DNA from: Lampris incognitus
Taxonomy: Eukaryota; Chordata; Actinopteri; Lampriformes; Lampridae
Reading direction: 5' to 3'
Length of the DNA stretch: 64,000 nt
NCBI RefSeq assembly: GCF_029633865.1
Contig: NC_079224.1
Location: 17,334,126-17,398,125 of the forward strand
The notes beneath the pieces are model-generated. The model searched no databases, was not told where the DNA came from, and saw only the letters and a program-made list of their open reading frames with translations. Numbering within the stretch: the first letter of the stretch is position 1; each line of letters begins with the position of its first letter. Position numbers and translations under genes: made by a program. Below are positions 32,682 to 62,401 of this stretch, piece by piece.

Positions 32682-35600
32682 ATGTCGCTGCCCTTATATC
32701 ATTTTACCGACGCTAAAGACAAATTTACGGTGAGAAAAAGACTCCGTTTTCTACGGTATTTAAAACTGCCCATCTAATTGCATGTTATTTTTTATGTATA
32801 CCATTCCGTAGGCTTGTTTTTCCTCGGATCTGTGGTTTCTGGCTCATAGTTAACGGTGTTAGCTAGCTTACCCAGCGTTTCGCGTTAGCCTAGCAAGATA
32901 ACACTAAACTCACTATGCAGCATCCTCGCACGTCACTTGTTCTCACGTTTACTTTTAAATACATACACAGGCTTCGGCCAGACGCGCTCTGGCAGCAAAG
33001 ACCAGCAAACATTTGATAAATGCTTTCAACCAGATACCTGGAAAGTAAGTAACCAAGCGTTTTTTCAAGTGGCAGCAAGAATACAGCGGCTGTCCGTTAA
33101 CGGGTGCAGCATGAACGCTTTCTCACCCTTGTGCCTTCCATGTCACCTCCACTTGCAGTGAGACGGAAAAGAAAACCACCCTTGACCAAGCTTTGAGAGT
33201 GGTCCTCGGGGAGCAGAATGTAAGTAAATATACATCGTTCTACTTGCACGTTACCTGGTGTAATTGAATTACCTTCTGGCCTAACTCGAATATTTGCATT
33301 CTCTGCAGGTTGAACAGAAAACAAGCTGTGATGACTACTTGTCTCTCATTGATCTCAGTATCGATGCAGCTACAGAGGGTAAGGTACTCACTTGATTAAA
33401 AAAATACATTGGTTTACTTGGATGATGTGTTTCTATCCCAGTATGTCATCTCCCACTTTGAGGGTAACTCCTTCCCAGTTGAATTATTTGCTGCTTATGA
33501 ACTACATATCTAATGTTTGAGGTGAAGTGATCAATGGGCTGCTATGTCATGAAGATTTTTCTTCCCCTCCCTTCTCCATGCAGGTATCTGTTCCGCCACA
33601 ACTCCCTTCCTCTTGCTGGGGGATATACTGGACTGCCTTCCTCTTGACCAGTGTGACAAGATATTCTCTTTTGTTGAGGAAAACGTCTCCACCTGGAAAT
33701 CGGTAATTAACACTTTTGGCTTCTCTGTAAAAGCACCTGACGTCTTTCTCCAAGATCATCAGTGTTTGTTGAAGTTGCCTTTTGTTTGATTGTACTACAT
33801 GTTTTTGCTCCCCCATCTCCTCTCAGAACTCCTTTTACACAGCCGGGAAGAACTACTTATTGAGGATGTGTAACGGTAAGGATCTTATCGACTGCTTGTC
33901 ACAATTACGAAAGACCTTGCAGTTTTTAAGGGTTTAATTGTTTGTGAAACACCTCTCCATCTTGTTAGATCTCTTGAGGAGGCTGTCTAAATCCCAGAAT
34001 ACTGTATTCTGTGGGCGAATCCAGCTTTTTCTGGCCCGCCTTTTCCCCTTGTCTGAGAAATCGGGTAAGAGAACAATTTGACTTTTTGTCTTTTACAGGA
34101 AATCTTGCTAAATATTTCAGTAGTGACTGCTGAGGGAAATAAGCAAATTTTTACCTCTCTGCTATTGTGCCCCACAGGGATCATTAAAGTTTATCGAAAT
34201 TAACATAATCCAATCATGATAACTATCGGCATACATACAGATCAGAGGCTCAAACATGATTTTTCACACACTATCTGTCATAAAACTTTAACAGTCTCTT
34301 AATATCAACTGGTGATTTATATAATTTTGTTATTATTACATTATATATAATATATATTATAATTTTATTATTATTAGTTTATTTAATTATATAGTTGAGG
34401 TATATGCTTATCTTAACCATACTTCGATGGCCCGCCATACTCACAATTAAAACCTAATACCCAATCACTGAATTGGGAGGGAAAAAAAACATTCCCAAAG
34501 CTCTATAGTAGGTATGAAATTGATACAGCCTTGTGCCCCACATGTTACTCATCTCTCTGTTCTTGGACATAATGTACGTCCTGCTACTTAACATTTGTTT
34601 CCAGGTCTCAATCTCCAGAGCCAGTTTAACCTAGACAACATCACGGTATTCAACAAAAATGAACAAGAGAGCACTCTTGGACAAAAGGTACAGTAAGGGG
34701 GGAGGCAGGTCACGAGAATAATTTTTATTATCTTACGTCAGGTTTTGCATAAATGTGTTAATTGTTGATGTAAACCCTGTGTAGCATACAGAAGAAAAGG
34801 AAGATGGCATGGAGGTAGAGGAAGGAGAAATGGGGGAAGAGGACACACCTGCTCCATGGTCAGTGATACAGTGGTTGTGTTAGAATATACCGCAATGGTT
34901 TTAATGTTTTTTGATAGGCATCATATCACGGTTGTCAGTATTTCTGAATAGAAACCATATCACAGCCATGTACCATTGCTTATGCAACAAAATGTCATCT
35001 ATCTATCTATCTAAACCTTTAGTTCCATTCCAATCGACTACAACTTGTACAGAAAGTTCTGGACCCTGCAAGACTACTTCAGAAACCCTGTGCAGTGTTA
35101 TGACAAGTTCTCTTGGATGACGTTTCTCAAGGTAAAACATCTGTAATTCGCACAGGCATTTTGTGTTTTGCTCCTTAATTCTTGCTGATTCATTTGATTG
35201 ATATCCTCTAATCGTTGCCCGCACATATACGTTACTTCACTATTAAAAAGTACCATTTTGGAATACTGAGATCACAACTCTGTCCTGTACAGTATTCAGA
35301 TGAGACCCTGGCAGTGTTTAAGAGCTACAAGCTGGATGACATGCAGGTATCAAAGAGGAAGCTGGAGGAGGAGCTGAGAACATCCGGAGGAGAACATGTC
35401 TACTTTGCCAAGTTCCTCACTAGTGAAAAGGTGAGAAATCTGGCCTTTTCTATTAAGACGGTTGATAGATAGATAGATACTTTGTCATACAGAAGATTTG
35501 TTTTTACCCCATGTATAGAGCCTCGCGTACAGTAAATACATGTGTACATAGTATCGATACCACACAACATACATTGAGGACGGGGAGACGACAATACATT

Positions 35601-38600
35601 AACACAATTGGAGGTTTAGTGAGTTTAGAACTAATGGCAGAAGGAACCAAGCTCCTTTTAAAGTGGGCCTGTCTCCAGGTGAGGGACCCTGTACATGTGA
35701 TCAGATGGAAACGATGTGATGAATGGGTTAAAGGGGTGAGTGGGATCCTGAGTGATGGTTAGTGCTCTGTGTATCATGGCTGTGCTATAGGATGGGGTTG
35801 GGAAGGCCAATGATTTTGGATGCACTGTGCAAGATGCGGATGAGCTGGTTTCTACTGGTGACTGTTAAGATGGTGAAGAAACAGGGGGAGAAGTACAGTA
35901 GCATGGGCAGAATTGTACTTTTGTACAGTAACAAGAGAAGGTGAGGTTTGGCAGGAAGTGCCTTGAGTTTATGAATGACAGAGTCTTTGGTTAATCAGTT
36001 CAACTGAGGTCTTTCAGTGCTTACACTGTAGGAAGGATGAGCAAGCTACAGAGCAGGGGGATTCAACTCAAGCTACCTGACAAGTATGAATCAAATTTTG
36101 TTTACTCCACCAGCTGGAAGGCAGAAAGGCATCACCTGGGTGTTTAATTACTTGAAACAGCTAAATATGATTTTTGATTGGTTTGGATTACCAGGTTTAC
36201 AGGTTGGTGTGTGTGTGGGGGGGGGGTCTGCTATCACATCCAGTGAAGTCTTTTTTCTTTTCTTTTTTAAACATCATGAAACTACGTCGTTACAGCAATG
36301 GATGTCTTTTTCACGATTTAAAGTTCATGTATAACTTTTTTTCCCTGTTGCAGGAATTTATTTTTACAGTTCTGTTGTGAATATTTAAAAGCAAACAGGG
36401 GGTTTACCAATATGACCAAACTCCAATGGAACGCTGATATGCATACATTTAACTGCAAAAAAGACTATGATGTCATTGTCAGGAATGTAGTGGTGCTGAA
36501 ACAATTAGTTGATTAATTGATTAGTCATTCTGATTTATGGCCTAATAAAATTAATACTTTGGGAGTTTTGTTTTTTGGCTGCTAGTCAGATTAAGTAAAC
36601 AGTTGTAAGACACCTCTTTGGGCTTTGGGAACTTGTGATGGGCATTGGATGACCTAAACAATTAATCAAAACAATTGATAGATTAATCGAGAATGAAAAT
36701 AATCTTCAGTTGTAGTCTTACTGTGCAGTTGTCATTCACAACTGGGTTCTTAACTGAGATGTTACCGCTGGACTCAAGTTTTTTTTACAGTAGTTACATT
36801 GCAACTGTCCAGTAATGCTTCAATTGAAGAGCTTTATATTTGTGCAGATTTTTCAATAGATACTGTTGTGTTGTTTGTATTCCCTCTCATTTCTCCCATC
36901 CCTCTGCTTGTGTGTCTGTGTCCTTTACCTCCAGCTGATGGACCTGCAGCTCAGTGACAGCAACTTCCGGCGGCACATCCTCTTGCAGTACCTCATCCTC
37001 TTCCAGTATCTGAAGGGCCAAGTCAAATTCAAAAGGTGAGGCTATGTGTTCAGCCATGTGAAACAGCAAGCACATTTTACAGATGCCCTATCTGAGGTCA
37101 CAGAAAGCAGTAGAAGAATTGCAGTCAATCCACCCATCAGCTTTTGAAATTTGGTCTCCTTTTATCTTGATCATCTAACAGCTCCAGTTGCATTCTGAAT
37201 GATGACCAGACAACGTGGATCGAAGAGACGACCAAACTGGTCTACCAGGTCAGTCACAAGTCAGGTGGCCAATTTTGATCATGCATTGTTGTTGTGTTCC
37301 TTTGAAACTCCATATCAGTTTTGCTCCGTTACTGGATCTATATGACCTTTGATATGCTTGCACAGCTGTGAACATCCTTGATTGACCAAAAGTTGAAAGG
37401 AGCGTTGTTACAAACAAGAAGGCCAGTCTCCTGGCTGAGCAAGACTGGAAAGTCATAATACTGATGATGAAATAACACATTTTTGTTTTGATGGTGTTTC
37501 TGTTTTGTGTTAGTCTTTAAAATCTAAGTCTGTAGTAATCCAGGTTAATTCCTCTCAATTTGCTCTTTGGCTAGGTAGTGTATTCCTACAACCTCCTCAT
37601 TATTTGCTCACAAATGCCTGAAATAGTAGTGTAGGAATAGACTTAAGCAAATATGTGGAACAGCTGTGATAGACTGGCAGCCTGTCCAGGGTGTCTCCCC
37701 CGCCTGCTGCCCAGTGATCGCTGGGATAGACTCCAGCATCCCTGCGGCCCTGTGTAGGATAAGCGGTTTGGATAATGGATGGATGGGAATATGTGGAACA
37801 GTTCAGATTTCAAGAGTTTTTAATTATGTAGGACATGAATCAAATGTTTTGTTTTTTTTGAGCTGTGCAAATTAGAATTTTCTCCCTTCTTCACTTTTGT
37901 TATTCTTGCTGTTTCTGGTGTACTCATACCTAACACAACTAGCTGTTCTTTCTCCTTCCTTGCCCCCGTTAGAACATAGTTGACGGGCTCCAGCAATGTA
38001 TGGCTTTTTGTGATGAGAAATGGCTTCTTTCATAGTAACCTCCTAGCTGCCATTTACTTCCTGAAATGAAAATTACTTGTGACAAAGGCTGAGAGCCCTT
38101 ATTGGAGTTCATCAACAATAAATCACATGCGTTATTCAGTTTTTCTTTCATGCACTTTGGGGTGCTGTATTATAAGTAAATAAGAAAAAAAATCAGTTAA
38201 GACTAGAAATAATGAAGTGAACACTTGTAATCGAATAAAAATATTAAATTCAGATAAGACACAACTGAAAGAGAATCCAAATGTATAATTCTGTGGCAAT
38301 TTGTTACCTTAAAAACAAAGGTGAATTAAATTCTTCCATATCAGAGCATATCTCTGTTTATGTATCATTATATGAACCTTTTCTCATAACAAAAATTGAA
38401 ATGGACACACAAAGCCTAACTGATCTGTAACCTTTTCCCTCTATTAAGCTGCTGAGAGAGATTCCTCCAGAAGGAGAGAAGTTTGCCACCATGGTAGAGG
38501 TAGGTCTCACCACCGTGAATGATCTGGTGGAATTGTATTTGGTCAAGTGTTTGTCCATGCTGATATGCTGTCCTTAAAGTTGCTGTTATATCTTTGTCTC

Positions 38601-41600
38601 ATTCCCTGATAAATTCTTTGATCTCTGACAGCATATCCTAAACACAGAGGAAAACTGGAACGCTTGGAAGAATGAGGGATGTCCAAGTTTTGTTAAAGAG
38701 AGGTATGACAACGTGATGAAACAAACCCACTCATTTACTGTTTCAGTTGTTTGTTGAACATAGGAAAACATCAGGGAACAAAGATGCCCACTGGCTGTTT
38801 TATTTTCTCCCTCCCACAGGACATTGGATGACAAACCCAAGAGGCCAACCAGGAAAAGACAAGCTCCGGAAGATTTCCTTGGAAAGGGCCCGGACGTCAA
38901 GATCTTCATGGGAAAGTAAGCAGTTAATTTGCAGGGTAGGCAGTAGCGTGGCGTGGTTATCTTGGAGACTGATCTTTAAACAGCAGGCTTGTATTCAGGT
39001 CCTTGTGACTACAAGCATGTGCTGTGTTTAAGGTGGGAGACAATAAATCCTTACTAGCTCAAATTGGGCTGTTGTGTAACAGCCACTGCTTTATGACTTC
39101 CCTTTTTAGGTCCAATAAGTGAAAAGACAAATTTTGTTGGATAACGCCAGTAAGAATGTACAAGAATTAATGAGCTAAAGCCTATCAGATGTGTTTCTAT
39201 TGCATAGATTCTTGTGTGTTGTTTCATAGTGACGAGCTGACCAGGCTGTGGAACCTGAACTCGGACAACATGGAGGCCTGCAAGTCAGAAAGCAGGTCAG
39301 TGGTTCTTGACAAGAATTTTTCTAGGTCAGGGTTTCTCAAACGTACCACTGAGGGTCAAGAGTATACAAGCAAGCACTACACCATCTGATTTTGGTCATC
39401 AGTCTTATCTTTATTGAGAGGGGTAAGCCAGTCAGTGAATTCAACTGGTGCAGTGTTTGGTTTGACTTACAACCTGTAAACTTGTGACCTTCAGTGGTAT
39501 ATGATTGAGAACCACTGACCTGGTCAATGAGCCACCTTGTTGCCTGTTGCATTTGTTTTACATTATTGGCCTTCTCAGTCTTTTTTTGTGTTAATAAAGA
39601 TTTTGACATATTTTGCTTCTAAAATAGGTACTGAGGTGGAACGATTATATCTTACATATCTTAACGTTATATGGTTAAATGCTAAACTGTCTTATAACGA
39701 TAGTCTCCTCTGGCCAATATTTCATCTTTTTAAATGTGTGTCTGCAGATGTTTAATTTTTAAGATTTTTTTTTTTTACCTTGAATTTTTGGGCAGATTTT
39801 AAAAGTTTACCGAGTGTTGTTGTATGATAGCCAGTAGGTTAACATGTTAATATCTTCCTTTCAGGGAATTCATGCCATCCCTGGACGAGTTCTTTGCTGA
39901 GGCCATTGAACAAGCTGACCCAGCTAATATGGTAGAGGAGGAGTACAAGTACGTCTGCACTTCAACTGTTCCAGAGTCTTGTGAAACTAGACATTTTATT
40001 ATGTCCAAATGCACTTTTTAAAATCAAAATGAATCTGAGACCTTTAACTCAAATGGGAAGACTATTTATACACCGATCAACCAAAATATTAAAACCAGTG
40101 ACAGGTAAGTGAATAAATATCTCGTTTACAGTGGCACCTGTCAAGGGGTGGGCTATATTAGGCCGCAAGTGAACAGTCAGTTCTTGAAGTTGATGTGCTG
40201 GAAGCAGAAAAAATAGGCAAGCATAAGGATCTGAGCAGCTTTGACAAGGGCCAAATTGTGACGGCTAGACGACTGGGTCAGAGCATCTCCAAAACAGCAG
40301 GTCTTGTGAGGTGTTGCTAGTATGCAGTGGTCACTACCGAGCAAAAAAGGGTCCAAGGAAGGAGAACCGGTGACAGGGTCATGGTTGTCCGAGGCTCACT
40401 GATGCGCACGGGGAGCGAAGGCTAGTCCATTTGGTCCGATCTCACAGAAGCACTACTGTAGCTCAAATTGCTGAACATTTTAAATGCTTGCTATGGTAAG
40501 ATGGGTGTCGGAACACAGTGGATCACAGCTTCCTGCATATGGGGCTGTGTAGCCACAGTCCAGTCAGAGTGCCCATGATGACCCCTGTCCACCGAAAGCC
40601 CCTATAATGGGCACATGACCATCAGAACTGGACCATAGAACAATGGAAGAAGGTGGCCTGGTCTGTAAATCATGTTTACTTTTACATCATGTGGTCAGGT
40701 AGGTGCATGTGCGTCGTTTACCAGGAGAAGAGGTGGCACCAGGATGCACAATGGGAAGAAGGAAAGCTGGCAAAGGCAGTGTGATGCTCTGGGCAATGTT
40801 CTGCGGGGAATCCCTGGGTCCTGGCATTCATGTAGATGTTACTTTGACACATGCCACCTACCTAAACATTGTTGCAGACCAGGTACACCTCTTCAAGGCA
40901 ACGGTATTCCTTGATGGCAGTGGCCTCTTTCAGCAGGATAATTTGTCCTGCCACACTGCACGCATTGTTCAAGAATGGTTTGAGGAACGTGACAAAGAGT
41001 TCAAGGTGTTGCCTTGGCCTCCAAATTCCCCAGATCTCATCTGATCAAGCATCTGTGGGATGTGCTGGAAAAAAACAAGTCTGATTCATGTGGAGGCCCC
41101 ACCTCACAACTTACAGAACTTAAAAGGATCTGCTGCTAATGTTTTGACGCCAGATACCAGAGGACCACCTTCAGCGATCTTGTGGAGTCTATGCCTCGAT
41201 GGGTCAGAGTTGTTTTGGTCGCACAACAGGAACCTATACAACATTAGGCAGGTGGTTTTAATGTTTTTGTTGATCGGTGTATAAATGCAATGTGTAATGT
41301 TTGCTCGATTTCCTGTGAATCTCTGTAGGGTTGTGCGGAACTCCAACTATGGCTGGCGTGCTCTGAGGCTGCTGTCTAGAAGGAGTCCCCACTTCTTTCA
41401 GCCAACCAACCAGAAGTTCAAGAGCCTGGCTGACTACCTGGACAGCATGGTTAGCAAATTGGCCAAAGAGCTGCCGGTGAGCTCAAATTCTTTGTCATAA
41501 CTAAGCTGTCTGTGCCAAAAAACTACATGTACACGCCAATATACACAAGCCTTATGTAAAGACAGCATGGTGCACTTGAATGCTGTCAACTAACTCGTCG

Positions 41601-42350
41601 ATGTTGTGATGACTTTTTTTTTACATGTAGAAGGACATCCCCTCTGAGGAGATTAAAACAGGAGAGGAAGATGACGATGACAACTCAGACAATCTTCTTA
41701 AAGAGAGCAATGACAGTGAGTTCTTGAAAGTAACATTTGAAACTCTCATTACCTTCTGCTGCTGTTCTCACCCACACCATCACCTGCTTTAGTTTACTAA
41801 GACGCCAAGAGACCAATTCAAGTCTGTATTCACGATTGTTCATAATAACAGAAGTCAAGTTTTGCTGTTGTGGTAATTATGAATGTCTGCAACTTGGCTG
41901 CAAATGTTGTTATATCTCCCACAATTCCTGTGTTATAGAAATCCTTGTTCAAAAATGTGCAACAGAATCTGCACTTGTAAGTGGATTTTGTGTGGAGTAA
42001 TAACAAACCAAAAACCCAGATTGTATTGACAGACACTTGTTCCATTTCCTCTGCATTCTGTCTTCTGTCCAGGTCCAAGCATGCAGAGCAAGCTGGTGAC
42101 AAACCAGCAGATGGATGAGCTAGCAGCCAAACTGGGTTCGCAGTGGAAGACTCTGGCCAGCCAGCTGGAGATGAAGGCGGCAGAGTTGCGAGAGATCGAG
42201 ACAGACAGTGAAGACGTTGACATGCAGGCCAAACTGCTGCTAGTGGCCTGGCAGGACAGAGAGGGAACTCAGGCTACTGTGGAGAACTTGGTCACAGCCC
42301 TCAATGCAGCAGGATTCTCCCAGTTTGCCGACAGCCTCAATGAGGCTTAA
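32682..42350 (+). CDS. thoc1: THO complex subunit 1, complete (21 coding exons, 655 aa)
   Basis: Subunit of the nuclear THO/TREX complex, coupling transcription to mRNA processing and export. Coding exons: 32682-32729, 32971-33044, 33159-33219, 33309-33378, 33584-33702, 33827-33875, 33969-34064, 34605-34687, 34785-34858, 35023-35131, 35293-35430, 36935-37035, 37182-37248, 38449-38499, 38632-38702, 38820-38915, 39230-39295, 39865-39948, 41329-41476, 41631-41715, 42073-42350. All have GT-AG borders and compatible phases. They sum to 1,968 bases; human THOC1 has 657 residues. Signatures: [87 protein letters not shown] and [12 protein letters not shown]. An acidic stretch (EEDDDDNSD) precedes a C-terminal death-domain-like region (about 564-655). 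The start aligns with human MSPTPPLF. The frame is open further upstream, which is probably coincidental. Introns hold a SINE tail and a Tc1 copy. It is convergent with usp14. Confidence 0.96.
35455..36030. repeat. Possible dispersed repeat in thoc1 intron 11
   Basis: Starts with a (GATA)n run and a TACTTTGTCATACAGAAG-like segment, then a GA-rich stretch that has the feel of a LINE 3' region. No protein signature and no target duplication were found, so this stays tentative. Confidence 0.25.
37664..37788 (+). mobile_element. SINE family A, tail fragment, in thoc1 intron 13
   Basis: Reads CAGCCTGTCCAGGGTGTCTC, then the tail block, ending GGATAATGGATGGATGG. The tRNA-like head is missing. Confidence 0.75.
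40069..41281 (+). pseudogene. Tc1-like transposon in thoc1 intron 18, degraded
   Basis: The element at 40071-41279 (1,209 bp) has terminal repeats starting CACCGATCAAC and TA on both sides. Plus-strand transposase pieces: [20 protein letters not shown] (about 40240-40300) and a long core piece (40703-41044) with [39 protein letters not shown] and [10 protein letters not shown]. Stops follow directly after the SPDL motif. A relative lies in opposite orientation at 47.2-48.1 kb. Confidence 0.85.
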
Positions 42351-42466
42351 TTTAGATCATCAGCAACCTTTGTCATTTTGTAATTATACCGAATCTTTTG
42401 TCCCAAAACAAACATTTTTGTATGTTGTGATGTCATAAAGCGTTACTGTTTTTATGTAGGAAGTTC

Positions 42467-42486
42467 AATAAAGGTTTTCTAATAAA
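42467..42486 (+). terminator. Likely polyadenylation signals of thoc1
   Basis: Two AATAAA hexamers at 42467-42472 and 42481-42486, about 120-135 bases after the thoc1 stop codon. Confidence 0.65.
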
Positions 42487-42732
42487 CATCGTTTTGCTCA
42501 AACATGTTTTTCCAAGTTAGTCAAAGAAAATGACATTGGGTATAAGTTTATTTTAACCATCTATGAAAAGCCATCAGTCAATAACTTATTACAGAGTGTG
42601 TTGATGGTTTGAGGTTTTACAGTGTGGCGGGGAAATTGCATGAAAAAGTGAAGCATAGCATGTCAGAGCATAAATTCAAAAACTCTGAAGTCAATTCCAA
42701 CATCGACAATAATACATAAGGCTTATCAAACC

Positions 42733-43026
42733 TTGGTTGGATCTCAAGTCTTGCGCTCATTTAACCGCAAACGGCTCTCCGCTTTAAGTCAGCCTACACT
42801 CATTTCCCCCAAAAACAGCATTGAAGAAGAATTGAGGGAAGGACGTCATCCCTGTCATTGTGGAAAAATTCCAGGAGATGATGCAAGCCAGGAATACCGA
42901 CTCAAAAGAAAAAAAGACCTGAGATTGAAGCCCAACTTAACCAGAGCGTCGACTAGTGAACAAAAGCCCAACTTAACCAGAGGGTCGACCAGTGAACAAG
43001 AGTGTGATCTTACTAGCAAAAAATAA
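42733..43026 (+). other. Short open frame with a 36-bp tandem duplication between thoc1 and usp14
   Basis: An open frame of 97 codons, rich in Lys, Arg and Glu. It contains a 12-residue unit twice (KPNLTRASTSEQ, KPNLTRGSTSEQ), encoded by direct 36-bp repeats at 42928-42963 and 42964-42999 that differ at two bases. Both differences change or keep residues without breaking the frame. I recognise no family and no obvious promoter. It may be a chance frame in the downstream flank of the two convergent genes. Confidence 0.3.
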
Positions 43027-43381
43027 GAAATCCATGATACAAGTGACTAAGAAAGATACAAGCCAGAATGTCTCCAAGGACAATTACTTGGCCAAGAATT
43101 TCTTTACAAGTTGATTACAAAGCAATACTTTGCTTCTATGACATGAGCACCTCCTCAAAGGCTTTAAAAAACATACAATGTGTACAAAACATTTAATGAA
43201 ACTGCAGGGCTAAGACTTCAAACCTCTTTTCAAGGATCCAGTCCAGAGATTGCCTCTTAAAATTTGCAAATCTTGCTCTAGTAGAATACCTAACTCCATT
43301 TGACAATTTGTTTTACAAGCATGTGTCAGTTACAAAAAAATGAAAAAAATAAAAGTCATTAAAACTTTAAAGTCACCCAAA

Positions 43382-43387
43382 TTTATT
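43382..43387 (-). terminator. Possible polyadenylation signal of usp14
   Basis: TTTATT on the plus strand reads AATAAA on the minus strand, 78 bases after the usp14 stop codon. A second candidate at 42547-42552 would give a 3' UTR reaching almost to the thoc1 end. Confidence 0.5.
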
Positions 43388-43464
43388 GCACATCTATGCA
43401 GACAGTGCTTGGAAATGGCAAATTATGTGTTGGATGTTGTATTTTTCTTATTTGACCTCTGTGG

Positions 43465-59575
<16,111 letters not shown>

Positions 59576-60940
59576 ATTTGGACACCTTTTTTCCCACCTC
59601 AACCCTATTTCCTTTTTTTATATCCACCGGGGCGCGAACGTAGTTGCCTCCGTTCTTGTAGTCAGAACTTCATTCAAACAGGATGACGCTGCAACAACAC
59701 GCTGAACACTGGTCGACTCGATCTGCTATCGACTATTCCACCCGATCCGAGGAGCCCACCCACAACTGGAACGGCAGATCTGTTCTCGACTATACAGCGG
59801 TCAAATACTGTGTTGATCAACAAGATTACTCTCCAGTAAACGATTAATGTTTTTTTTTAATCTGACCTATGTAAAGTCTATAAAGACATCTCCGATGTAA
59901 AGTAGCCCTCGCACAAGATCAGGCTTCCGGCCGGAGTCCCCTCGGACCACATCACTATGATAGGTTCTCACTATTGCATGTGTGCCGGAAACCAGAGTGC
60001 GATCTAAACCTCTCACCCACATCAAAAGCACTGAAATCAAGTACAATGAATGATAAAGATATGTTTATTGACACATATCCATCAGTGCGGCCTCCAATGC
60101 AACTTAACATGCAATTAATCCAAGACAAAATAAGAGATCATATAGTTCCAGTGCTTTTTCAACTGAACAAAAATGTAAAAAAAAAATCCAACAGATTATT
60201 GCGGAGGTATTCCATAATCCTTATGTCTCTCTAATTATGTACAGTATGAGGGGGGATGCATTCACGGGACATTACCGTAAGAGAACTTCGCTGACAAGGG
60301 CAGTCACTGACACGTCTTAGCATTGTTTTAGGTAACGCACCCCGAAACTTGTCATCTGATAATGGAGTTATGTTAACTGTTTAGACATACTAACTCCATT
60401 GCAAAATGTCCACACACACTGTGTATGTGTGTATATCTATATATATATATTATATAGTTATACACTCAAAACCTGATAAGGTCTGATAAAACCCAGTGTG
60501 AATTGTGGTTTTATCAGAATTTTTTTTTTTAAAATAAATGATGGAAGCGTTAAGATTTGTCTTGTTTTGGAGAAAAACCACAAACGGATATGGCAGTAAA
60601 ATCGTTATCCAAACGTTAAGGCACTAGGTGGGCGAAATGCTACACCTGTTTAGTCTTCTACAAATAATTTACAATTCAAACAGTGCAGTTTTACATTTGT
60701 TAACTTAATGTTTTCCTTTTGAACCATTTATCTATGAATCAATGTAAGGCAATACATTACAAAAAATAAACAATACAAGAAAAAATATTACAGAAACAAT
60801 GTACCCAATGAACACACAGGAAAAAAAAAATCAATGAAGTTTTAGGTCTCCTATATGCCAATACAATGGAATTTCCTTATGGCTTGGAGCAATAAAAATA
60901 ATTATAATAAAAATAATGCATAGATTTAAATGATCTTGCA
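59576..60940. other. usp14 upstream region and intergenic DNA
   Basis: The sequence right of the usp14 start should hold its promoter and 5' UTR on the minus strand; a GC-richer patch lies at 59620-59780. From about 59850 on it is AT-rich with A-runs and a (TA)n run at 60436-60456. The open frame at 59974-60234 has no known domain. No mobile element was recognised. Confidence 0.4.
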
Positions 60941-62401
60941 TGCTCCTCACTCAATACTCAAAACATCTAATACTCCTTTCCCAATACTCTGTCTCAACCC
61001 TGATAACTGACTCGCAGAGTAATAAGAATAGAGGTGAAAAGGCCACCAGAGTCCATCAGATGAAGGCATCAAAGTCATTTTAGCTGGAAAAAGAAGTATT
61101 CTTGTACTTGGCAAGAATATTTGTTTTTCTTTAGGCAGGGAAGGAAAATACAAAAAAACAAAATCATTCTCCACCCCTGAGATGCATCCACTCACCCATA
61201 GTTTAAGCCAGTCCCTGTGACAGTACCCTTGTGTTGACCATGTACATACAAGCAAGAGTCCTAGGAAAACTCCCCTTTGACCATTCCATTCTGGTTACAA
61301 CTGTCGATTGTACGCAATATGTACCCATAGCATTAGTCCCTCACTCTCTCCCTTGTCCATCATTTGGTTCAAGATGTGAACCATCTGCTTTAAGATATGA
61401 AGAGCTCTGTATGTGTGTGTGTGTGTGTGTGTTTGATGTCAAGTGAGGGATGAGATGTCTCTTGGGTCGAGATGTCTCTTGGGTCCTGAGGAGGGAGCGA
61501 GGGAGATGATAACAGGCTTCTCAATGTCCCTGATGCCTTGCGTCTGACAAATGTCCAAATTTTCCAGCGCTGGTTATTTGTTTTAATGGACCTTTGTATG
61601 TAATAGAAGATAATCCACTTTTTTTGATGAGAGGAAAGAAGGGAGCAGGAAAAAACAGTCCAGAAAGAATCCAACAGTTCAGATGGTTAGCTGTAAGATA
61701 GAACAGACAGGTGTCCAGTAAAGGCAAACAAAAGACATTCTTAACATGGTTAGTATCCATCCAAAGTTCACATGACAGACACGTTGGTAAAAGGCCATTC
61801 CAACTCCACCTTTGCATTATGAATGATAGAAGCAATGCAAAAGCCCTTAAATGTGGGACAAATTCTAACGGAGGGTTGCACTGTGGCTAAAGAGTTGGTT
61901 AATAAACCCCACAACACATTAGTGCCAATTAGACAAATGAAAACCCCCAAATGTCAATTGGAAAGAATAACCCCAGAGTCAACCAACCATGGACAGTGTC
62001 TGCTGTTAGAAACACCCATTAAGGTAGTTAATAAATAGTCAAATTTAAAATTGTAGGACAAAGTCTAAAACATTGAGGCTTTTGTGAGTATATGGTCTGG
62101 AGAAGTTTCTGTCAACAAGTGCTGGATGTTGTGTCTGCTGCTTGGAGGCTGGACTGCGCTCTGCTATAACACAGGAGACAAATAGCAGATCATGTGACTG
62201 ACTCGACCACATCTCCAGTGATAAAAATAAAGCCTCGGACCACAGCACACCCTCAATAACGCCTTAAAACATTGCAGTGCTTAAGTAGATGCCATGCTAC
62301 TATTTGCATGTGAAAATTACTCTGAAAAAAAATTTGAATATTTATATATTACTAGAACAGACTGGTAAAAGAGTTCACAGATTATGTACGGAACATTAAA
62401 A
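60941..62401 (-). other. Presumed 3' UTR and downstream flank of rock1
   Basis: Lies directly after the rock1 stop codon. It contains a (TG)n run at 61409-61432 and AT-rich segments, with no coding signature. I could not place a convincing minus-strand polyadenylation signal. Confidence 0.4.

Noticed and set aside
40672-41284. Overlapping frames inside thoc1 intron 18 as alternative exons
   Set aside because: They are pieces of a Tc1 transposase bounded by inverted ends and TA duplications.
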